The position numbers and the translations under genes are program-made. Positions 23,525-28,342 of a stretch of 28,342 bases of DNA are shown here, piece after piece; position 1 is the first letter of the stretch, and every line of letters begins with the position of its first letter. Source of the stretch: JAPWJZ01 sp038247245. Its GTDB lineage: Bacteria; Pseudomonadota; Alphaproteobacteria; Micavibrionales; UBA2020. Location: the NCBI GenBank assembly GCA_038247245.1, contig JBBRVE010000030.1, forward strand, positions 1 to 28,342. Direction: 5' to 3'. Under the pieces are notes generated by a model. The model was not told the origin of the DNA. It was given only the letters and a program-made list of their open reading frames with translations, and made no database searches.

Positions 23525-24442
23525 ATGAATTACAGCATCATCGGGCAGTCACCGTCCTTCTTGGCCGCCATCGTCAAGGCCGACAAGGCTGCCGCCAGCC
23601 ATGCCCGCGTGTTGCTGACCGGCGAAACCGGCACAGGCAAGGAAATGGTCGCGCGGCGCATTCACACCCACAGCAGTCGCGCGCAAAAAAAATTCGTTGC
23701 GCTGAACTGCGCAAGCCTGTCGCCCGAATTGATGGAAAGCGAACTGTTCGGCCACGTAAAGGGCGCGTTCACCACGGCACTGCGCGACCATGGCGGTTTG
23801 GTGGCGCAGGCGGATGGCGGCACGCTGTTTCTCGACGAAATCGCCGAAATAGCCCCGGGCTTGCAGGCGAAACTGCTGCGCTTTGTTGAAACCGGCGAAT
23901 ACCGCCGCGTCGGCGATGCGCTGCTGCGCCGTGCCGATGTGCGCGTGATGGCAGCAACACATGGCGATTTAAAAAATAGCGATGGTTTCCGCAGCGACCT
24001 TTATTACCGCCTCGCCGTCATCACCATCGTCCTGCCACCCTTGCGGTTGCGCGACGGCGATATCGTGTTGCTGGCTGAAAACTTCCTGTCATCGATTTGC
24101 GCACGCGAAAACCATGCGCCGATGCGTCTGGCCGCGGATGCGGTGGCTGCACTGCTGCGCCATGACTGGCCGGGCAATATCCGCGAGCTGCATAACACGC
24201 TGTATAACGCGGTCGTCATGAACGCGGGCGATACCCTTACCGCCGCCATGCTGCAGCTGCAACCGCAGGCCATCGACATGATGCGCGACGCCGCAAAACC
24301 GCAGCCGCTGTGGCGGGTCGAACAGGCGGCAATTGATGCCGCCATCGATTATTGCGGCGGCAATATCCCCCATGCGGCGCGGTTGCTGGAGGTGAGCCCC
24401 TCGACCCTCTACCGCCGCCCGAAAAACAGGGAACGCGCTTAA
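23525..24442 (+). CDS. Sigma-54-type AAA+ transcriptional regulator without sensory domain
   Basis: The 305-residue protein starts directly with the AAA+ domain: Walker A GETGTGKE (33-40), Walker B LFLDEI (101-106), a sensor I stretch near VRVMAATH, and WPGNIRELHN. It ends in a Fis-like helix-turn-helix (about 279-300, GGNIPHAARLLEVSPSTLYR). The sigma-54 contact loop, normally GAFTGA, reads GAFTTA (80-85). No receiver, GAF or PAS domain precedes it, so activity must be controlled by level or by a partner. The ATG at 23525 has GGGAG seven bases upstream; TATAAT at 23493-23498 supports a promoter just ahead. A TTG nine codons upstream overlaps that promoter and is unlikely. Confidence 0.88.
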   Translation: MNYSIIGQSPSFLAAIVKADKAAASHARVLLTGETGTGKEMVARRIHTHSSRAQKKFVALNCASLSPELMESELFGHVKGAFTTALRDHGGLVAQADGGTLFLDEIAEIAPGLQAKLLRFVETGEYRRVGDALLRRADVRVMAATHGDLKNSDGFRSDLYYRLAVITIVLPPLRLRDGDIVLLAENFLSSICARENHAPMRLAADAVAALLRHDWPGNIRELHNTLYNAVVMNAGDTLTAAMLQLQPQAIDMMRDAAKPQPLWRVEQAAIDAAIDYCGGNIPHAARLLEVSPSTLYRRPKNRERA

Positions 24443-24505
24443 ACCCTAAATATCCCCTGTTCCCAAAGGCTTGAGGGCTCATACGCCCTGCTGCCCAGAT
24501 TCTCC

Positions 24506-24534
24506 TTGAATTGCGTGCCGCGCGGATTTATGGT
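24506..24534 (+). promoter_or_regulatory. Promoter of tRNA-Ala
   Basis: TTGAAT (24506-24511) and TATGGT (24529-24534) are 17 bases apart, placing the transcription start about 40 bases before the mature tRNA. Confidence 0.5.
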
Positions 24535-24580
24535 TTGCCCTGACTTGCCGGAGTCTTCCCTTCCGGTTTCAAGAAAACGG

Positions 24581-24656
24581 GGGGCTGTAGCTCAGCTGGG
24601 AGAGCGCCTGCATGGCATGCAGGAGGTCGTCGGTTCGATCCCGATCAGCTCCACCA
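24581..24656 (+). tRNA. tRNA-Ala (anticodon GGC)
   Basis: The 76-base cloverleaf is complete: acceptor GGGGCTG/CAGCTCC with one G-T pair, D arm GCTC/GAGC, anticodon stem CCTGC/GCAGG with loop ATGGCAT (anticodon GGC), and T arm with loop TTCGATC. The CCA end is encoded at 24654-24656. A terminator follows at 24700. The sequence beyond it is A+T-rich and holds a recombinase, so the gene marks the edge of an integrated element. Confidence 0.97.
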
Positions 24657-24699
24657 CACAGTCATAAGTACTTGATATTAAAGGTAAAAATGATGTTTT

Positions 24700-24723
24700 A
24701 GCCCGCAAAATGCGGGCTTTTCT
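24700..24723 (+). terminator. Intrinsic terminator after tRNA-Ala
   Basis: AGCCCGCA (24700-24707) pairs with TGCGGGCT (24711-24718), followed by a T-rich run (TTTCTTT). It ends the tRNA transcript. Confidence 0.85.
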
Positions 24724-24802
24724 TTATCTGCATTTCTCGACGAACAACAGAGAGAGACACCAATGCGGACGTTTTCTCGCCTTCTCTCAGAAGTGGCTAT
24801 TT

Positions 24803-24819
24803 CAGGTTTGGCGCCTTTT
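24803..24819 (+). repeat. 17-bp direct repeat, copy 1
   Basis: CAGGTTTGGCGCCTTTT occurs exactly here and again at 25201-25217, 398 bases apart. The flanks differ. It contains the TTTGGCGCC motif found four times in this region. The position between tRNA-Ala and the recombinase suggests an attachment-site or recombinase-binding role. Confidence 0.7.
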
Positions 24820-25200
24820 ATCATGAAGAGTTTTTTTCTGGCGGAAGCCGGGCGAGCTGCTTCCGGTTCGCACCGCCTGCAAGCTCTAGCAAGTCGGACG
24901 CTAACTTTTCTCAAGAGCCATGTTCTTGAGATTGAAGATAATAAACTGACGACATTTTTGGCGCCCTCGTCACTTGATGATCAATAACATCCGCAGCGCA
25001 TTATTTAATGACAGGCGAATGTACGCCGGTTCAAGTTCAGGCGCGGTCCACCAAACCTTCCACTATCCAGAGACTATCTACGCCTATCGCACAGAAATGC
25101 ACGCTGTTGGCGCATATTTCGCGATCCGGACGCGGCGCCAAAGTACGGAGAATTTTTGAATCTGGCCCGGAATAAGCCATTTCTCTCCAAACCACAAAAA

Positions 25201-25217
25201 CAGGTTTGGCGCCTTTT
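25201..25217 (+). repeat. 17-bp direct repeat, copy 2
   Basis: This is an exact second copy of the repeat at 24803-24819, 31 bases from the recombinase stop codon. Confidence 0.7.
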
Positions 25218-25247
25218 CAAATATTTAGGATCTTCGTGGGGAGAGTT

Positions 25248-26777
25248 TTAGGCGATTTCGAGAGACTTGCGAATCATGCCGCCGACGAAAGCATCCGACC
25301 TCTTGTCTCTTTTGGCGATCTCCCGGATGGTCATGCCCTTGAAATGCTCGTCCCGCCAGATGACCCCGCGGATAAGGTCACGCAAATCATGCGGCGGCAA
25401 ATCGAAAATGTCTTCCGGCGTCCCTTTCGAAGGTGGCCGTATGATAACCGACCCATGCCAGGATTTTCCAGCCATGAAAGGTGTTTCAAACAAAAATGTA
25501 TCTTCAGGCCGTTGCGCTGTTTTCAAGGTTATTCCATGAACCTCATGTAAGACCTTCTTCAACTGGGAAAGACTGATTTGAATATCGAGGACATCTTGAC
25601 CGACCACAATTCTGGCGATGGTTTTAAATATGTGTTCTGTCGACAGTTTTTCGATACTGGTCGATAGGTATCCAAGAACTTCGTAGTTAGTCGTGTGATC
25701 TTTACCTGTCATCTTTGCAAGATTATTTGTGTCCGCAAACCATTCGCGCAGCCTTTTTTCCAAGAGAGTTTCTATTTCTTGCGCCGGGATACGTAACAAG
25801 GCAGTTTCAAGCTCTTTTTTCCTCTGGATCTTATCCCAGCTAACGTAGTACCTGTATCTCTGCCCATTTTTATTAGTAAAAACGGGGCTATAAATCGTAC
25901 CATACTTGTCAAACAAGAGACCCCGAAGAAGGTGCCGATGCTGGGTCTTTTTACTGCCGCGCGGCTGTACGGCATTTTCAGCCAATAGCTTTTGTGCTGC
26001 TGATAGGATTTCCGGAGAAATTATCGGTTTGTGATCGCCATCATATATCTTATTTTTATGCTTTATCTTACCGATATAAAGAGGGCTTACCAGTAGCGTA
26101 TAGAGCATACCGCGAGTAAAGTTATTTCCAGCTTTCGTTTTGTCTCCGTCGTGATCAAGGATATCTATGAGCTTTATAACACTGCGGACTTTCAGATAAG
26201 TGTCGAATATCTTTTTAACGAGAGCGGCCTCTCTCTCATTTACAAACAGCTGTCTGTCTTTGAGGTTATAACCTAACGGGATTTGACCACCCATCCACAT
26301 GCCTTTTTTCTTGCTGGCGGCAATTTTGTCGCGGATTCTCTCTCCCGTCACTTCTCGTTCGAACTGCGCGAAGGACAGCAGGACGTTGAGTGTTAAGCGG
26401 CCCATAGAGGTCGTAGTGTTAAAAGATTGCGTGACGCTGACAAACGTGACCTGATGCTGATCAAAAAGCTCTACTAACTTGGCAAAATCCATCAGCGCTC
26501 GTGTCAAGCGGTCGATCTTATAAACGACGATAATATTGACTTTACCTGCCTTGATGTCGTCGAGAAGATTCTGCAATCCCGGACGCTGAATGTTACCACC
26601 CGAATACCCACCATCATCGTAGATAGACTTTACAGCGACCCATCCTTCGGCTTTTTGACTTGTAATGTAAGCATGGCAGGCCTCACGTTGCGCATCGAGT
26701 GAGTTGAAAGCCTGATCAAGACCTTCTTCCGTGGATTTTCGGGTGTAAACGGCGCAATATTTTATAGCAGGATTCAT
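25248..26777 (-). CDS. Large serine recombinase / site-specific integrase
   Basis: The 509-residue protein has an N-terminal resolvase domain (about 5-150) with the catalytic Ser15 in YTRKS and Arg in KIDRLTRAL, then a recombinase domain (about 160-270, IPLGYNL, SPLYIGKIKHKNKIYDG). The region that is usually a zinc ribbon (LFDKYGTIYSPVFTNKNG) has no cysteine pairs. The C-terminus ends in a helix-turn-helix-like segment (TIREIAKRDKRSDAFVGGMIRK). This Cys-less type is common in Alphaproteobacteria next to DUF2924 genes. The ATG has GGAG six bases upstream. The enzyme would integrate or excise the element. Base composition is lower in G+C than the core, which supports transfer. Confidence 0.93.
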   Translation of the reverse strand: MNPAIKYCAVYTRKSTEEGLDQAFNSLDAQREACHAYITSQKAEGWVAVKSIYDDGGYSGGNIQRPGLQNLLDDIKAGKVNIIVVYKIDRLTRALMDFAKLVELFDQHQVTFVSVTQSFNTTTSMGRLTLNVLLSFAQFEREVTGERIRDKIAASKKKGMWMGGQIPLGYNLKDRQLFVNEREAALVKKIFDTYLKVRSVIKLIDILDHDGDKTKAGNNFTRGMLYTLLVSPLYIGKIKHKNKIYDGDHKPIISPEILSAAQKLLAENAVQPRGSKKTQHRHLLRGLLFDKYGTIYSPVFTNKNGQRYRYYVSWDKIQRKKELETALLRIPAQEIETLLEKRLREWFADTNNLAKMTGKDHTTNYEVLGYLSTSIEKLSTEHIFKTIARIVVGQDVLDIQISLSQLKKVLHEVHGITLKTAQRPEDTFLFETPFMAGKSWHGSVIIRPPSKGTPEDIFDLPPHDLRDLIRGVIWRDEHFKGMTIREIAKRDKRSDAFVGGMIRKSLEIA

Positions 26778-26815
26778 AGATAACTCCGGGGTCTTCGTTT
26801 CACACCAAAAAATAT

Positions 26816-27238
26816 TTATCCGTTCCAGCGCGTGCCGGTGATGACAAAGGCGACTTCCGACAAGCTGTCATAGTTTCGATTACGGTATTCAAATCCGCCT
26901 GAGTTCACGGTGACGATATGCTTATCGCCGCCATGCGCGCGAACAAGCTTGGTGCCGGGCTTTAGGCCAGCAGGCCCCTGATCAAAAGATTTTGAATCTC
27001 GCTTATACTGAGCAACTAAATTATCCAGCCGTTTACGCTGTTCCGGCGACATGCCTTCGCCACGAATATCACGTTGCTTGAATGCGAGGCTTTTCTCGAG
27101 CATCTGCCGCCCGATGCGCCAATGCGGCTTTATTCCCCAACATTCGGCCCATCGCCGACGCAGCTCTGACATCGGCAGTCCAGCAACATTGTTATCAGAA
27201 TGCGAATCTTTGTGCATTTGGACACCTCGTTTGTCCAT
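26816..27238 (-). CDS. DUF2924 family protein, shortened by a nonsense codon
   Basis: The 140-residue protein matches DUF2924: an N-terminal helical part with LPMSELRRRWAECWG and a C-terminal part with GTKLVRAHGGDKHIVTVNSGGF and RNYDSLSEVAFVITGTRWNG. Family members continue with PxFFG after WNG. Here TAA at 26818-26816 stands at the Pro position and the frame continues IFFGVKRRPRSYL to a TGA that overlaps the recombinase ATG, so the last dozen residues were lost by mutation. AGGAAG precedes the chosen ATG; Met8 is an alternative with GAGGTG upstream. DUF2924 genes commonly precede serine recombinases in Alphaproteobacteria; their function is unknown. Confidence 0.85.
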   Translation of the reverse strand: MDKRGVQMHKDSHSDNNVAGLPMSELRRRWAECWGIKPHWRIGRQMLEKSLAFKQRDIRGEGMSPEQRKRLDNLVAQYKRDSKSFDQGPAGLKPGTKLVRAHGGDKHIVTVNSGGFEYRNRNYDSLSEVAFVITGTRWNG

Positions 27239-27307
27239 ACACGCTTCCTTTTGCGAGGAAGTCCACTTCTAAAAAATTTACTATTCAGAGCTGTTTATAA
27301 ATGGCAG

Positions 27308-28201
27308 TTACTCACGTTTTGTAGGATCGATGATTTGTTCCATAATTTCATTATTATTAACATTCCTAAGAAAAAAATAGAATGTTGAATCAATGACACG
27401 AATTGTTTGGGTAGTTTTATCGTAATCAAAAATTGGTGGGGATATGGACTTCTCACTTTGTAGTTTCGCAAAGTTATAAAGCAGATTACTCATATCCCCA
27501 GCTCGCACATCAGCAGGTCTATGATGAATTTCTTTTATTTTACTTTCTAAACTGCTCCTTTTAATACCACGAATAACCTCTTCGAAATCAGATGAAAGTA
27601 TCACTTTTACCGTATAAAAAGGAAGATATAAGGGCATTTCCTTGGGATCATCAGACTTAGGATTATTGGTCGTTTTTCTTCCTTCAGCAATTGCCTCTAA
27701 TGCGCGAAGATGGCGCGCCTGATAGGCTTGTACCTTTTCTTTTTTCGCTTCATTGAGAATATCAATATCATTCACATTCGTTAAAAGAGTCCGTACCCCA
27801 TAGATACCAGACTTTAGGCATACGGATTTTAAAAGTTCCTGAACCACGCCAATACTATCGAAAGCGCTTCTAACAATTTCATCAATTAGCTCTGGGGAAA
27901 ATTTAATGTTTAAAAGATCAGAACCTTTTTCAACTACCTTGTTAAAATCACTAACGTCCCAAGGCTCGACTGGTACTTCGAACATACGATCTAGGAGATC
28001 GCCGTTAAATTGGATTAATCTATTTTTTTCTCTCCAAACGCCTAAAATAATGAACCTAATTCCCAATTCTTGAAACGACCTCAAATCAAACGCAAACTGC
28101 TTTTGTATTTCCTCATCTAAGTAATGGAAATTCTCTAAAATAATAAATTTGTTTTTCCCGCATTTTTTGAAAGCTCTTGCTACATCATTTGGTAATTCCA
28201 A
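27308..28201 (-). CDS. AAA/STAND-like ATPase fragment lacking the P-loop region
   Basis: The 297 residues from a TTG start hold a Walker B-like strand KFIILENFHYLDEE (18-31), a sensor-like strand IRFIILGVWRE near 48-58, and helical lid and C-terminal regions, as in NTP-binding proteins with the ENFHYL signature. No Walker A is present. The frame extends upstream with plausible coding (SVRNYLTTYN) to a TAA at 28246-28244, and beyond it another plausible stretch is closed by TGA at the window edge. The gene is therefore probably truncated or decayed at its 5' end. It is strongly A+T-rich and part of the integrated element; a defence role is possible but not shown. Confidence 0.6.
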   Translation of the reverse strand: MELPNDVARAFKKCGKNKFIILENFHYLDEEIQKQFAFDLRSFQELGIRFIILGVWREKNRLIQFNGDLLDRMFEVPVEPWDVSDFNKVVEKGSDLLNIKFSPELIDEIVRSAFDSIGVVQELLKSVCLKSGIYGVRTLLTNVNDIDILNEAKKEKVQAYQARHLRALEAIAEGRKTTNNPKSDDPKEMPLYLPFYTVKVILSSDFEEVIRGIKRSSLESKIKEIHHRPADVRAGDMSNLLYNFAKLQSEKSISPPIFDYDKTTQTIRVIDSTFYFFLRNVNNNEIMEQIIDPTKRE

Positions 28202-28342
28202 ATTGTACGTCGTCAGATAATTTCGGACAGATTGGGTAAAGAATTAAGGTAGTGTTTTCGTCTCTCTGGTTAATGTTAAGCTGCCCTTCTTTCGAAGTGC
28301 AATCGTTTTCTTAAAAGCATGGTTTTCTCCTTGATGCGGTCA

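Larger units (their letters stand above)
24657..25247. other. Gene-free boundary region between tRNA-Ala and the recombinase
   Basis: This stretch of about 590 bases holds the tRNA terminator, then no open frame I can support: the short frames on both strands lack ribosome sites and recognisable proteins. It does hold four copies of TTTGGCGCC: 24807-24815, 24957-24965 and 25205-25213 direct, and 25134-25142 inverted. It is the likely left edge of the integrated element and may contain attachment or recombinase-binding sequence. Confidence 0.5.

Noticed and set aside
24678..25159. Short open frames on both strands between tRNA-Ala and the recombinase
   Set aside because: They overlap the tRNA terminator or the repeat cluster, lack ribosome sites and show no recognisable protein.
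1..28342. CRISPR array, restriction-modification set or known defence island
   Set aside because: No spaced direct repeats, cas genes or methyltransferase-endonuclease pairs were seen; the ATPase fragment alone does not establish a defence system.

Overview
The window looks like the chromosome of an alphaproteobacterium. It carries trcR (DUF1013), a cell-cycle regulator family known from Alphaproteobacteria. It also has a petABC bc1 operon beside trmL and hemF, a DUF1285-CoA pyrophosphatase-CCA transferase set, and CtrA-type TTAA-N7-TTAA boxes. The core is G+C-rich and densely packed, with many ATGA or stop-stop overlaps. I cannot fix the order or family from sequence alone.

Layout. 1-2300: the tail of an unseen gene, trcR, a small YdcH-like (DUF465) protein, an alpha/beta hydrolase, and a gap in which I infer a small RNA. 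2300-9550: a Na+/phosphate symporter with a PhoU-like tail, petC-petB-petA, a TraX-like membrane protein, then trmL and hemF on the other strand and a small membrane protein. 9600-11830: a small soluble protein of unknown role, then a two-gene operon whose second product carries the metal-site pattern of class I (eukaryote-type) cyclic-nucleotide phosphodiesterases. 12020-14490: cca, a NUDIX CoA pyrophosphatase and DUF1285 in one minus-strand operon. 14550-16970: an unrecognised protein with two C-terminal membrane helices, followed by a MoxR ATPase. 16970-22580: thpR, an aldo/keto reductase and tesA on the minus strand, divergent from the ybbA-ybbP ABC exporter pair. 22690-24660: a Bax inhibitor-1 family protein, a sigma-54-type AAA+ regulator with an altered GAFTGA loop, and tRNA-Ala(GGC).

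From about 24700 the sequence turns A+T-rich and changes character: a large serine recombinase, a DUF2924 gene cut by a nonsense codon, and an ATPase lacking its P-loop region. This is the end of an integrated element near the tRNA gene; its far end is outside the window.

The most notable non-gene signals are (i) a perfect CtrA box with a -10 that would start a roughly 93-nt RNA made of a 5' hairpin, an exposed CCUCCUC anti-Shine-Dalgarno stretch and an intrinsic terminator; (ii) a second CtrA-like box containing a GANTC methylation site over the -35 region of the phosphodiesterase-like operon; (iii) a probable AUC start for the phosphate symporter; and (iv) a cluster of TTTGGCGCC repeats at the element edge. 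All functional statements are read from sequence and family knowledge; no database search was run.
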